The notes under the pieces were generated by a model. It was given only the letters and a program-made list of their open reading frames with translations, did no database searches and was not told where the DNA came from. A program made the translations under genes and the position numbers. Positions 34,303 to 43,532 of a DNA stretch of 64,000 nt are shown here, in pieces. Origin of the DNA: Propionicimonas sp. (GTDB taxonomy: Bacteria; Actinomycetota; Actinomycetes; Propionibacteriales; Propionibacteriaceae); assembly GCF_029975155.1 (NCBI RefSeq), contig NZ_JARKPQ010000140.1, positions 1-64,000 of the forward strand. The letters run 5' to 3'. Positions within the stretch are counted from its first letter, which is position 1. The number at the start of each line of letters is the position of its first letter.

Positions 34303-35244
34303 GTGAGTACGGACACAGCACAAGCAGCAGCGAAGGCACGCCGCAGGGCCAACCGGTCGGACGGCCGGACGTCCGCCGGCCGAAGCGAACTCAAGACCGC
34401 TCTGGTGTTCATCGCGCCGGCGCTGGTCGGCTTCCTGATCTTCTACCTCTATCCGACCATTCGCGGCTTCTACTTCAGCCTCACCCAGTACAACCTGCTG
34501 GGCACCCCGAAGTGGATCGGCTTCGACAACTTCGCCCGGATCGGCAAGGACCCGCTGTTCTGGAACGCGCTGGGGGTGACGGTCGAGTACGTCCTGCTGA
34601 ACATCGGCTTCCAGACCGTGATCGCCGTCCTGCTGGCGGTGCTGATGCAGCGGCTCACCCAGTCCACCCTGCTGCGGGGAGCGCTGCTGTTGCCCTGGCT
34701 GATCTCGAACGTGATCGCGGCCATGCTCTGGTTCTGGCTGCTCGACTACCAGATCGGCCTGGTCAACCAGGTCATCGAGTGGATGGGGCTGGGGAAGATC
34801 GCGTTCTTCGCCGACGAGTTCTGGGCCATTCCCACCATGGCGTTCGTGAACGTCTGGCGCCACATGGGCTACACCGCGCTGCTGGTGTTCGCCGGCATGC
34901 AGACGATCCCCCGGTACGTCTACGAGGCGGCCGCGATCGACGGCAGCTCGGAGTGGACGTCCTTCTGGCGGATGACCCTGCCGCTGCTGCGTCCGGTGCT
35001 CGCGATGATCCTGGTGATCACCGTGACCGGCTCGTTCCAGGTCTTCGACACCGTCGCGGTCACCACCCGTGGTGGTCCCGTCAACGTCACCCGGGTGATG
35101 CAGTACTACATCTACCAGAAGGCCTTCGGGGAGGGGCAGTTCGGCTACGGCAGCGCCCTCGCCGTGGTCCTGTTCGCCATCCTGGCCGTCCTGGCCGCCC
35201 TCCAACTCCGCCTGCTGCGTGCCGGCGAATCAGACCTCGCGTAA
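34303..35244 (+). CDS. Sugar ABC transporter permease, MalF/UgpA type
   Basis: 313 residues with six membrane helices (ALVFIAPALVGFLIFYLYPT first) and the EAA loop YEAAAIDGSSEWTSFWRMTLP that contacts the ATPase. The start is taken as GTG 34303, with AAAGAGGGG 6 bases upstream; the open frame continues further but has no comparable signal. It is the first gene of the importer operon. No ATPase gene is present locally, so a shared MsiK-type ATPase encoded elsewhere is likely, as is usual in actinobacteria. Confidence 0.92.
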   Translation: MSTDTAQAAAKARRRANRSDGRTSAGRSELKTALVFIAPALVGFLIFYLYPTIRGFYFSLTQYNLLGTPKWIGFDNFARIGKDPLFWNALGVTVEYVLLNIGFQTVIAVLLAVLMQRLTQSTLLRGALLLPWLISNVIAAMLWFWLLDYQIGLVNQVIEWMGLGKIAFFADEFWAIPTMAFVNVWRHMGYTALLVFAGMQTIPRYVYEAAAIDGSSEWTSFWRMTLPLLRPVLAMILVITVTGSFQVFDTVAVTTRGGPVNVTRVMQYYIYQKAFGEGQFGYGSALAVVLFAILAVLAALQLRLLRAGESDLA

Positions 35245-35254
35245 GGACCAGGCC

Positions 35255-36184
35255 ATGGCAACGATCGAAGCACGCGCCCTCGCCAACGCGGAGAGCCGGC
35301 GCCGCCGCCGCAACCTCGAACCGGGCCGGATCGCGGCCTGGGTCGTGATGATCCTCTTCCTCGCCCTGACGATCTTCCCGTTCCTGTGGATGCTCCGCAC
35401 GGCGTTCTCGACCACACGCTCGCTGCCGTCCGAGCCCGGCTCACTGCTGCCGGTCGACTTCACCTGGGGCGCCTTCCAGCGCGTCCTCGGGCTGGGCACC
35501 CAGGAGCAGGCCATCGCCGAGGGCGGGTCCGGCGCATCGGTGAACTTCTGGCTGTACCTGCGCAACTCGGTGTTCTACGCCGGCGCGGTGACCCTGGGCC
35601 AGGTGTTCTTCTGCGCGATGGCCGCCTACGCCTTCGCCCGGCTGCGCTGGCCCGGGCGCAACGTGGTCTTCGGCATCTTCCTCGGCGCTCTGCTGGTCCC
35701 GCCGATCTTCACCAGCCTGCCCAACTTCATCCTGATCAAGAACCTGGGACTGCTGAACACGCTGCCGGGCATGATCCTGCCGACCTTCCTGATGACCCCG
35801 TTCGCGATCTTCTTCCTGCGGCAGTTCTTCCTCGGCATCAACCGCGAGATCGAGGAGTCCGCGTCCATCGACGGAGCCGGGCCGTGGCGGACCTTCTTCC
35901 GGATCATCCTGCCGATGAGCACGGCACCGATCACCACGCTCGCGATCCTCACCTTCATCGGCACCTGGAACGACTACTTCTGGCCGCTGCTGGTCGGCAA
36001 CACCGAGAACACCAGAGTGCTCACCGTCGCCCTCGGCGTGTTCCGGTCGCAGACGCCGGCAGGGTCGCCGGACTGGGCCGGCCTGATGGCCGCCACCGTG
36101 GTCACCGCCCTGCCGGTGCTGCTGCTGTTCTTCGCGTTCGCGCGGAAGATCATCGACTCCATCGGCTACTCCGGCGTGAAGTAG
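35255..36184 (+). CDS. Sugar ABC transporter permease, MalG/UgpE type
   Basis: 309 residues. The N-terminal cytoplasmic part is Arg-rich, then MILFLALTIFPFLWMLRTAF and further helices follow. The EAA loop is EESASIDGAGPWRTFFRIILP and the C-terminus ends IIDSIGYSGVK, as in MalG-type proteins. The ATG at 35255 follows AAGGA. It begins 10 bases after the first permease gene and pairs with it. Confidence 0.93.
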   Translation: MATIEARALANAESRRRRRNLEPGRIAAWVVMILFLALTIFPFLWMLRTAFSTTRSLPSEPGSLLPVDFTWGAFQRVLGLGTQEQAIAEGGSGASVNFWLYLRNSVFYAGAVTLGQVFFCAMAAYAFARLRWPGRNVVFGIFLGALLVPPIFTSLPNFILIKNLGLLNTLPGMILPTFLMTPFAIFFLRQFFLGINREIEESASIDGAGPWRTFFRIILPMSTAPITTLAILTFIGTWNDYFWPLLVGNTENTRVLTVALGVFRSQTPAGSPDWAGLMAATVVTALPVLLLFFAFARKIIDSIGYSGVK

Positions 36185-36271
36185 CCCCGCGCCCACCCCC
36201 ACTCCGAGCACCGGCCGTCGAGACGACCGGATCCACACCAAACCGCAAGATCGCCCTACGGAAGGAAACCC

Positions 36272-37663
36272 ATGTCCAGAATCACGAGGAAGGCCGGCGC
36301 GGCGGTCGCAGCGTTCGCGGCCCTCGCTCTCACACTGACCGCCTGCAGCGGCGAATCGGCGCCCAACGCCGATGGCGGCGCCGATGCGATCGACACCAGC
36401 ACCGCGTCCGGCGAAGTCAGCTACTGGCTGTGGGACAACAACCAGAAGCCCGCCTACCAGCAGTGCGCGGACGCGTTCCACACGGCGAACCCGGACATCA
36501 CGGTCAAGATCACCCAGTACGCCTGGGACGACTACTGGAGCGGTGTCAGCAACGGCTTCGTCGCCGGCACCGCGCCCGACGTGTTCACCAACCACCTGTC
36601 GAAGTACCCCGAGTTCGTCACCCAGGGCCAGCTCGTCCCGCTCGACGACACCCTCGCCAAGGACGGCGTGAAGACCGACGTCTACCAGAAGGGCCTGGCG
36701 GATCTGTGGGTCGGCCAGGACGGCAAGCGCTACGGCCTGCCCAAGGACTTCGACACCGTGGCGATCTTCTACAACAAGAAGCTGGTCGCGGATGCAGGGG
36801 TGGCCGAGGCCGACCTGCAGAACCTGACGTGGAACCCGACCGACGGCGGCACCTACGAGAAGATGATCGCCCACCTGACCGTGGACGCCAACGGCAAGCG
36901 CGGCGACGAGGCCGGCTTCGACAAGACCAAGGTGAAGGTCTACGGCCTCGGTCTCGACGGCGGCTCCGGCGGTGGCAACGGCCAGACCCAGTGGAGCATG
37001 TACTCCGGCACCACCGGCTGGACCGTCACGGACAAGAACCCGTGGGGCACCCACTACAACTACGACAAGCCCGAGTTCCAGAGCACCATCGCCTGGATGC
37101 GCTCGCTGATCGAGAAGGGCTACGCCCCCACGATCGAGGCCGTCACCGGCCAGAGCTCCGGCGACATCTTCGGTGCCGGCAAGTACGCGATGATCACCAA
37201 CGGCTCCTGGATGATCAACCAGATGTTCGGCTACAAGGGCATCGAGACCGGTCTCGCCCCGACGCCGGTCGGCCCGAGCGGCAAGCGCTCCAGCATGTAC
37301 AACGGTCTCGCCGACTCCGTCTGGACCGGCTCGAAGAACAAGGCCGCCGCCGTCAAGTGGGTCGAGTTCCTCGGTTCCGCCGCGTGCCAGGACATCATCG
37401 GCAAGTCCGGCGTGGTCTTCCCGGCGATCCCGAGCGGTACCGATCTCGCCGGTGCGGCGTTCAAGGCCAAGGGCATCGACGTGGAGTCGTCCTTCCTCGT
37501 GCACGTGAAGGAAGGAACGACGTTCCTGTTCCCGATCACGGACCACGCCTCGCAGATCACCAACATCATGCAGCCCGCGGTGGACGCGGTGATGACCGGC
37601 AAGGCCCCGGCCGACTCGCTGACCGCGGCGAACGACCAGGTGAACCAGCTGTTCGCCAGCTAG
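36272..37663 (+). CDS. Sugar ABC transporter substrate-binding lipoprotein
   Basis: 463 residues. The lipoprotein signal ends LALTLTACSGES. The mature part is an extracellular solute-binding protein type 1 (FHTANPDITVKITQYAWDDY; GLPKDFDTVAIFYNKKLVAD; KYAMITNGSWMINQMFGYKG). The ribosome site is GGAAGGAAA. With the two permeases upstream and the GH36 enzyme opposite, an alpha-galactoside such as raffinose or melibiose is the best substrate guess. Confidence 0.92.
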   Translation: MSRITRKAGAAVAAFAALALTLTACSGESAPNADGGADAIDTSTASGEVSYWLWDNNQKPAYQQCADAFHTANPDITVKITQYAWDDYWSGVSNGFVAGTAPDVFTNHLSKYPEFVTQGQLVPLDDTLAKDGVKTDVYQKGLADLWVGQDGKRYGLPKDFDTVAIFYNKKLVADAGVAEADLQNLTWNPTDGGTYEKMIAHLTVDANGKRGDEAGFDKTKVKVYGLGLDGGSGGGNGQTQWSMYSGTTGWTVTDKNPWGTHYNYDKPEFQSTIAWMRSLIEKGYAPTIEAVTGQSSGDIFGAGKYAMITNGSWMINQMFGYKGIETGLAPTPVGPSGKRSSMYNGLADSVWTGSKNKAAAVKWVEFLGSAACQDIIGKSGVVFPAIPSGTDLAGAAFKAKGIDVESSFLVHVKEGTTFLFPITDHASQITNIMQPAVDAVMTGKAPADSLTAANDQVNQLFAS

Positions 37664-37671
37664 CCACTCCC

Positions 37672-37719
37672 CCAAGGTGGACCGAAACCGTCGACGACGG
37701 CGCTTTCGGTCCACCTTGG
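37672..37719 (+). terminator. Terminator-like hairpin with a 16-bp perfect stem
   Basis: CCAAGGTGGACCGAAA (37672-37687) pairs perfectly with TTTCGGTCCACCTTGG (37704-37719), 8 bases after the binding-protein stop. The loop holds a smaller inner hairpin (CCGTC/GACGG). It probably ends the sugar importer operon. Confidence 0.72.
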
Positions 37720-37768
37720 CAACTCCGTCGAGCGTGTCGGGTGCAGGGCGTGGCCGAGGAACCCGCGA

Positions 37769-37802
37769 GTGGTGGAAACGGGGACAGGTCCCTTTCCACC
37801 AC
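37769..37802. repeat. Family-C palindrome (core GGGACAGGTCCC)
   Basis: GTGGTGGAAA and TTTCCACCAC arms flank the GGGGACAGGTCCC core. The core recurs at 1-15, 25474-25486, 46561-46619 and, as GGGACCCGTCCC, at 62589-62657. Each copy sits in a gene gap. Confidence 0.78.
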
Positions 37803-37846
37803 AAGGGAGGCACCGGGCGTCGGTGGCCTCTTGTTAGGGTGCGAAC

Positions 37847-38530
37847 GTGGCGGAGAGCACAACGCGCGCAGAGCGGACGGGACCGGCGCAGCCCCGGCTC
37901 ACCGCCGTCCGGCTGGGTGCGCTGGTGCCGGCAGACCCCGCTGACGTGGCGGACGGCGACGCCGACCTCGATGACACCGAAGTCCGGGACCTGCGCACGG
38001 ACACGCTCGTCTGGAGCGGCCGACGGCGACTCGGCTCGTCCCGCGTCGCGCAGCTGGCGGCGGCGGAGTGGATCGCGCCCGGTGCATCCATCGTCGGCTC
38101 GGTCCTCGAAGAGGTATCGGTCGTCGCGCTGGGCGGCCGCGAGTCGTCGTGGCGGAACGTCGAGATCAGCCAGAGCCGGATCGGATCCGCGGAGCTGTAC
38201 GACAGCATGTGGCGCAACGTCCGCTTCTCCCACTGCAAGCTGGGCTACCTCAACCTGCGGGGCGCGAAGCTCACCGACGTCGTCTTCGCCGACTGCGTGA
38301 TCGACGAGCTCGACCTGGGTCGTGCGACCGTGAATCGCGTCGCCCTGCCCGGCACGAGGATCGGCCGGCTCGAACCGGCCGGCGCCACGCTCACCGACGT
38401 CGACCTCAGGGGCGCGACGCTGGCCGACATCGGCGACCTGGCCGGCCTGCGCGGGGCGACCGTCACGATCGACCAGTTGCTCGACCTCGCCCCGATGCTG
38501 GCGGCGCGCATCGGCATCCGGGTCGAATGA
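37847..38530 (+). CDS. Pentapeptide-repeat-like protein
   Basis: 227 residues from a GTG. The central and C-terminal parts contain imperfect five-residue repeats of the A(D/N)Lxx class (SRIGSAELYDSMWRNVRFSH; LGYLNLRGAKLTDVVFADC; LTDVDLRGATLADI), predicting a right-handed beta-helix. The first 60 residues are unlike the repeats. Some such proteins mimic DNA and protect gyrase, but most have unknown function. The gene stands alone between a family-C palindrome and family-F repeats. Confidence 0.75.
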   Translation: MAESTTRAERTGPAQPRLTAVRLGALVPADPADVADGDADLDDTEVRDLRTDTLVWSGRRRLGSSRVAQLAAAEWIAPGASIVGSVLEEVSVVALGGRESSWRNVEISQSRIGSAELYDSMWRNVRFSHCKLGYLNLRGAKLTDVVFADCVIDELDLGRATVNRVALPGTRIGRLEPAGATLTDVDLRGATLADIGDLAGLRGATVTIDQLLDLAPMLAARIGIRVE

Positions 38531-38543
38531 TCCACCGACCGTT

Positions 38544-38657
38544 CGTGCTACGCCAGCGTCGCTATCGGGAGGGCCGGACCGTCGCCACCACGTCCGTGCT
38601 ACGCGAGAGTCGTTATGCCGCATCCACGACCACTCATAACGACACTGACGTAGCACG
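38544..38657. repeat. Three copies of a 23-bp family-F repeat
   Basis: CGTGCTACG-five bases-GTCG(T/C)TAT(G/C) occurs at 38544-38566 and 38595-38617, and inverted at 38635-38657. The last two face each other and could form a long hairpin. They fill the gap between the pentapeptide gene and the broken DUF559 gene. Confidence 0.75.
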
Positions 38658-38681
38658 AACCTCGGCATGAGCCCTGCGTCA

Positions 38682-39682
38682 TCAGGACAGGCCCAGTTCG
38701 CGCGCGACCCGCTCCACCACGAGCGCCGGATGCGCCATGATCTCCTTGCCCAGCCAACGGACGACGCGGTAGCCCAGCCGGCGCAGCAGTTCCTCTCGCT
38801 CGCGCTCGCGCACCACGGCGTTTCGTTCGTCGTACTTCCCCGCGCCATCGGCCTCGCCAATCAGCCGGTGCTCCGGCCACAGGAAGTCGGGATAGAGGGT
38901 GCCGTACGAAGTCCGGACCGGCTCCTGGCACAGTGGCCGCGGCAGCCCCGCCAGCTCGAAGTAGCCGGCCGACAACGACTCGATGGCCGACTCCCGGCTC
39001 GGCTCGACGAGCGCGATCACCGGCTCCAGTCGTCGGCTGCGGACGGTCCTGGCGGCGTCGGTGAGCAGGTCCCGAGCGGCGGCGACGTGCTGGGGATTTC
39101 GGTAGTCCCGGCGCCGGGCCTGCGTGACGAATCCCTCGCACGCCAACCGTGCGGCCCAGTCGAGCAGCACCAGCGCCTCGGGTAGTTCCTGCCCGTCGGC
39201 GAGGTCGACCGCGGTCCTGGCCGCCGTCGTGACCCGGCACCCCCGGCATCCCGCACCACCTGGGACGCCGGGAGTGCGCCGAGGTGGTGCGTGACGCCCT
39301 CCCGGGAGCGCCGGGCACCGGAGACCCGGGTGAGGTGGACGCCCTCGGACGGCCAGTCGCCGAAGCCAGGGTGCGGGAAGCCCCACAGCGAGGCCGCCGA
39401 CGCATGGCTGATCACGGCAGCCGGATGCAGCACCTGCTCCGCCCGGGCGAGCACGATCTGCTGTTCGCGTGCGCCCTCCGGCCACTGGGCGGCGGCCAGG
39501 TAGACGTCCGGACGCAACCGCAGCAGCGTCCCGCAGGCAACCTGCGTGCGGAGCATCGACACCGAGATGCCGCTGGCCCTCAGGTCTGTGCCCGAGGTGG
39601 GGGCGGTGGGCAGAATCCAGGGACGGGGAGTTCGCACCTGCCAAGGCTGGGACTCGGGCATGCGCCCGCGGAACCCCTCCAT
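38682..39682 (-). pseudogene. Frameshifted AbiEi-like/DUF559 protein gene
   Basis: The two halves lie in different frames. From 39682 the first encodes an AbiEi-type antitoxin-like N-terminus (SGTDLRASGISVSMLRTQVA; VISHASAASLWGFPHPGFGD) and runs to about 39250. After GVTHHLGALPASQVVRDAG the sense continues in the next frame as CRVTTAARTAVDLADGQELP and ends with a DUF559 Vsr-like nuclease domain (PDFLWPEHRLIGEADGAGKY; LLRRLGYRVVRWLGKEIMAH). A run of Gs near 39238-39248 is the probable shift point. A sequencing error would look the same. Whole-length relatives are common in actinobacteria. Confidence 0.7.
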
Positions 39683-39763
39683 ACACGAATTGTGGACAAC
39701 TCGGCCCCACAGCACTCAGCCCGGCGGGCAGGATGGGAGACACCACCCGATCCGGAGGTAGCC

Positions 39764-40522
39764 ATGACGACACCCCGGCCGCGGCTCGTTCCCGCGGCGC
39801 GCGACGAGGCCCTGCGCAGCCGCGACCGCGCGGCGGCGCTGGCTGCCGGCCTGCGGCCGGCTGAGGCCGAGCTGGCCGAACGATCCGCGCTCACCGGCCG
39901 GCGGGTGGCGGATGCGCGCGCGTGGCACCCCTGGATGATGCTGCTGCGCGCGCCCCGGTACCTCGTCGCGGCCGCCCTCGCGGTGCCGCTCACGATGATC
40001 CTCGTGATCACGGTCGCCGCGCGCGACGCAGCGGACGCAGCCATGCCTCTGATCTTCGGCTTCGCGACCCTCGCGGCGGCGCTGTGGCTGGCCAATCTAG
40101 TCGCGTCCTGGTTCGTGCCGGACGTCCTGAAGGCCGTCGACAGTGCGACCACCCTCCGCTCGGACGGCTACTGGTCGCGGGCGATGCGCGCGGTGATCGA
40201 GGTCGAGCAGCGGCTCGGCCCGGAGGCCGCCGCCACGTTCGACGGCACCCTCGCGGACCTGCACGACGACGCCGTCCGGCTCGCCGAGGGTGATGCCCTG
40301 TGGCTGAAACTCAACGGCCCGGCCACCTCCGACCCCGAACTGGTCGGCCTGCGGCACCGGGTGGAGACGCGGGTGCAGGAGATCACCACCGCGGCGGTCC
40401 GGATGATCTCTCCGAGCCCGGGGCAACTGGAGGGCAGACCGGTCGAGTGGCATCCGGCGGGCGAGTCGCCCGTGATCGCGGACCGTCCGCAGGAACTCCT
40501 GAACGAGACCGACCTGCGCTGA
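39764..40522 (+). CDS. Hypothetical membrane protein with two central helices
   Basis: 252 residues; family not recognised. An Ala/Arg-rich N-terminal helix (RSRDRAAALAAGLRPAEAEL) is followed by two hydrophobic segments at about residues 68-112 (YLVAAALAVPLTMILVITVA; MPLIFGFATLAAALWLANLV). A soluble, mostly helical C-terminal half ends the protein (SRAMRAVIEVEQRLGPEAAA). GGAGGT precedes the ATG. No functional clue comes from the neighbours: a broken gene upstream and a peptide importer downstream. Confidence 0.7.
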   Translation: MTTPRPRLVPAARDEALRSRDRAAALAAGLRPAEAELAERSALTGRRVADARAWHPWMMLLRAPRYLVAAALAVPLTMILVITVAARDAADAAMPLIFGFATLAAALWLANLVASWFVPDVLKAVDSATTLRSDGYWSRAMRAVIEVEQRLGPEAAATFDGTLADLHDDAVRLAEGDALWLKLNGPATSDPELVGLRHRVETRVQEITTAAVRMISPSPGQLEGRPVEWHPAGESPVIADRPQELLNETDLR

Positions 40523-40707
40523 TTTGGGTCCCGGTTGTTCAGCGTGCAGTGAATAGCAGACATTGGTAACGCTCTGATTACGCTTGTCGCTGGCCGATCC
40601 AGCGCTCTTCGGTGCGCTCAAATGGCGTGCTAGATTACGCAAGCCCGCGAGGGTGGACGGACAGTAGTGTGTCTGGCCAGGCGCTCGGGTGAGAAGAGGG
40701 TTTCCGG

Positions 40708-41685
40708 ATGGCAGACATCACCGCCGTCGATGCACGCGACGGCGCGGTCCCGATCGCCGGGCGCACTCCGTGGGAGATCACACGGTCGCGACTGGTTCGG
40801 GACAAGGTCACCATGGTCGCCCTCGGCGCAGCGATCTTCTTCGTTCTGCTCGCCGCCTTCGCCCCGCTGATGACCCAGCTCGGCTGGATCGACCCGTACA
40901 GCTCCAACACCGATCTCGTGGGCGGTCTCGGCTCGCTGCCGAAAGGCCCACTCGGCGGCGTCTCCAGTTCGCACTGGATGGGCGTCGAGCCCGGCACGGG
41001 ACGCGACATCTTCTCCCGCGTGATCTCCGGCCTCACGGTCTCGCTGACCGTCGCGACGCTCGCGGTGCTGGTCTCCGTGGTGATCGGCGTGATCATCGGC
41101 ATCGTCTCCGGCACAGCCGGCGGCAAGGTCGACTGGCTGTTCTCCCGGGTGATCGACTTCGTGCTCAGCTTCCCGCAGACGCTGATGCTGATCGCCCTCT
41201 CGACCATCGTGATCGATGTCCTCCAGGCAGCGATGGGGGTGGAGCGCACCCCGGCGTCCATGGTCTTCATGATCCTCGTGATGGGCTTCTTCGGCTGGCC
41301 CTACTTCGCCCGGATCATCCGCGGCCAGGTGCTCTCGCTCAAGGAGCGCGAGTTCGTCGAGGCGGCCCGCTCGCTGGGCGCCGGGCGAATGCGGATCTAC
41401 TTCACCGAGCTGCTGCCCCACCTGTGGGCGCCGATCCTGGTGTACACCACGCTGATCATGCCGCAGAACATCGCCACGGAGGCCGCGCTGGGCTTCCTCG
41501 GCGTCGGCATCCAGGCGCCCACCCCGTCCTTCGGCTCGATCCTCAACGACTCCGTGCACTACGCCACGTCGGATCCGGCCTACTTCATCTTCCCGGGCGT
41601 CACGCTCTTCCTGGTGGTGCTCGCGTTCAACCTGCTCGGCGACGGTCTCCGCGACGCCCTCGACCCCAAGGCGGACCGCCAGTGA
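40708..41685 (+). CDS. Oligopeptide ABC transporter permease, OppC/DppC type
   Basis: 325 residues. The N-terminal helix sits in TMVALGAAIFFVLLAAFAPL. The family block GVEPGTGRDIFSRVISGLTV and the EAA loop FVEAARSLGAGRMRIYFTEL identify the OppC subfamily; TEAALGFLGVGIQAPTPSFG is also diagnostic. It is the first gene of a five-gene importer. This order (C-A-B-D-F) differs from the usual A-B-C-D-F. The 185-base gap upstream carries AT-richer segments (ATTGGTAAC, TAGATTACG) that may hold the promoter. Confidence 0.93.
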   Translation: MADITAVDARDGAVPIAGRTPWEITRSRLVRDKVTMVALGAAIFFVLLAAFAPLMTQLGWIDPYSSNTDLVGGLGSLPKGPLGGVSSSHWMGVEPGTGRDIFSRVISGLTVSLTVATLAVLVSVVIGVIIGIVSGTAGGKVDWLFSRVIDFVLSFPQTLMLIALSTIVIDVLQAAMGVERTPASMVFMILVMGFFGWPYFARIIRGQVLSLKEREFVEAARSLGAGRMRIYFTELLPHLWAPILVYTTLIMPQNIATEAALGFLGVGIQAPTPSFGSILNDSVHYATSDPAYFIFPGVTLFLVVLAFNLLGDGLRDALDPKADRQ

Positions 41686-41734
41686 CCCAGAGCAGCCCTC
41701 ACAAGAACTCCGCAACAACGACAAAGGAGAATCC

Positions 41735-43471
41735 ATGAAGCGCATCAAGATCGTCGCGGGTGTCGCGACGACCCTGGCGCTGGCACTCGCGGCCAGCGCC
41801 TGCGGTGGTGGTGGCACCACCGGCGGCGGTGGCGGCTCGACGGAGGCCGCGGGAGCGGCCACGGCCGGCGGCACCCTGCACATCCTGTCCGGCACGGCGA
41901 CCGAGCACTGGGATCCCCAGCGCGTGTACGTCGGCGTGAACATCGAGTACGGCAACCGGATGTTCACCCGGACGCTGACCACCTTCGGCCCTGTGGCGAA
42001 GGACGGCGAGCCGGCCACCCTCATCGCGGACGCCGCCACCGACACCGGCCAGGTGAGCGCGGACGGCAAGGAGTGGAAGTTCACCATCAAGGACGGGATC
42101 AAGTGGGAGGACGGCAAGCCCGTCACCTGCGAGGACTTCAAGTACGGCATCTCCCGCACCTTCGCGGTCGACGTGATCACCGGTGGCCCGAACTACGCCA
42201 TCCAGTACCTCGACATCCCGAAGAACAAGGACGGCTCGTCGCAGTACGCCGGCCCGTACAAGAAGACCGGCCAGGACCTCTACGACAAGGCCGTGACCTG
42301 CGACGGGAGCACCATCACTTTCAAGATGGCCAACCCCGCCGGTGACTTCAACCAGGCCATCACCATGACTGCGTTCGGCGCGTTCCGCCAGGACAAGGAC
42401 CAGGGCGACAAGTCGAACTTCCAGATCTTCTCCAACGGCCCGTACAAGCTGGACGGCAACTGGACGAGCAACAAGGGCGGCACCTTCGTCCGCAACGACC
42501 AGTGGGACGCCGCGACCGACCCGTTCCGGAAGGCCTACCCGGACAAGATCGTGTGGGACGAGTCGCTCACCCAGGAGACGATGTACGAGCGGCTGATCGC
42601 CGACCAGGGTGACGACAAGAACGCCATCGCCATGGACAACGCGCCGGTGACCGCCATGTCCAACGTGACCAGCGCTGAGGGCCGGTACACGGTCGTGGCT
42701 TCGCCCTACACCCGCTACCTGGTGCCGAACTACAAGTCCAAGGTGTTCAGCAACGACAAGGCCCGCGAGGCTCTGGCCCTGGCCACCGACCGCAGCGCCT
42801 ACGTGTCCGCTGCTGGTGGCGACGAGGTCGTGAAGGCGACCAACTCGCTGATCAACCCCGCGCTGTCCGCCTTCCCGGACACTCCGCTGCCCGCGGGTGA
42901 GAAGGGCGACCCGGCGAAGGCCAAGGAGATCCTGCAGGGATCCGGCCTGACCCTCCCGGTCAAGATCAACGTGGCGTACCGCAAGAACGACACCCTCGAC
43001 AAGGTGTTCGCCGGCCTGAAGACCGGTTGGGACGCGGCCGGGTTCCAGGTCAACCTGATCGGCATTCCCGCCGAGCAGTACTACGGCACCCTGCAGTCGC
43101 CCGACTCGGCCACCAAGTACGACGCGTACTGGGCCGGTTGGGGTGCGGACTTCCCGTCCGCCTCCACGGTGATCCCGCAGCTGCTGGACTCGCGTAGCCA
43201 GATCTCCGCCGGTGGCCCCGGCCAGGACTACGGCTACTTCGACAACGCCGAATTCAACGCCGGCATCGACAAGGCGCTGGCGCTCACCGGCGCTGAGGCT
43301 GACAAGGCCTGGGGAGCCCTCGACACCGAGGTCGTCACCAAGCACTTCGCGATCATCCCGCTGATCAACGATCAGTTCGTGTTCGTGCACGGCAGCAACG
43401 TGCAGGGCGCTGTCGTGAACACCACGTTCACGGGCTACTACGACATCGCCAACGTCAGCGTCAAGCACTGA
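41735..43471 (+). CDS. Oligopeptide ABC transporter substrate-binding lipoprotein
   Basis: 578 residues. The signal ends in a lipobox at LALAASACGGG, followed by a Gly/Thr-rich tether. The mature protein is SBP type 5 (LHILSGTATEHWDPQRVYVG; WKFTIKDGIKWEDGKPVTCE; GSGLTLPVKINVAYRKNDTL). AAAGGAG precedes the ATG. It captures peptides or related ligands for the OppB/OppC pore. The specificity cannot be told. Confidence 0.93.
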   Translation: MKRIKIVAGVATTLALALAASACGGGGTTGGGGGSTEAAGAATAGGTLHILSGTATEHWDPQRVYVGVNIEYGNRMFTRTLTTFGPVAKDGEPATLIADAATDTGQVSADGKEWKFTIKDGIKWEDGKPVTCEDFKYGISRTFAVDVITGGPNYAIQYLDIPKNKDGSSQYAGPYKKTGQDLYDKAVTCDGSTITFKMANPAGDFNQAITMTAFGAFRQDKDQGDKSNFQIFSNGPYKLDGNWTSNKGGTFVRNDQWDAATDPFRKAYPDKIVWDESLTQETMYERLIADQGDDKNAIAMDNAPVTAMSNVTSAEGRYTVVASPYTRYLVPNYKSKVFSNDKAREALALATDRSAYVSAAGGDEVVKATNSLINPALSAFPDTPLPAGEKGDPAKAKEILQGSGLTLPVKINVAYRKNDTLDKVFAGLKTGWDAAGFQVNLIGIPAEQYYGTLQSPDSATKYDAYWAGWGADFPSASTVIPQLLDSRSQISAGGPGQDYGYFDNAEFNAGIDKALALTGAEADKAWGALDTEVVTKHFAIIPLINDQFVFVHGSNVQGAVVNTTFTGYYDIANVSVKH

Positions 43472-43482
43472 GTGACTGAAGG

Positions 43483-43514
43483 GCTGGGGGTGCGTCACGC
43501 GGCGCACCCCCAGC
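43483..43514 (+). terminator. Intercistronic 12-bp hairpin after the peptide-binding protein gene
   Basis: GCTGGGGGTGCG (43483-43494) pairs perfectly with CGCACCCCCAGC (43503-43514). Its place between the binding-protein and OppB genes suits a partial terminator or 3' stabiliser that makes the binding protein more abundant than the membrane parts. Confidence 0.65.
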
Positions 43515-43532
43515 ACCTTGCGAGGAGATCGC

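Noticed and set aside
35441..38860. A 1139-codon open frame antisense to the sugar permease, binding-protein and pentapeptide genes
   Set aside because: It is antisense to well-supported genes with recognisable domains, its composition is the Arg/Val/Asp/Gly-rich pattern typical of shadow frames in GC-rich DNA, and no family is recognisable.
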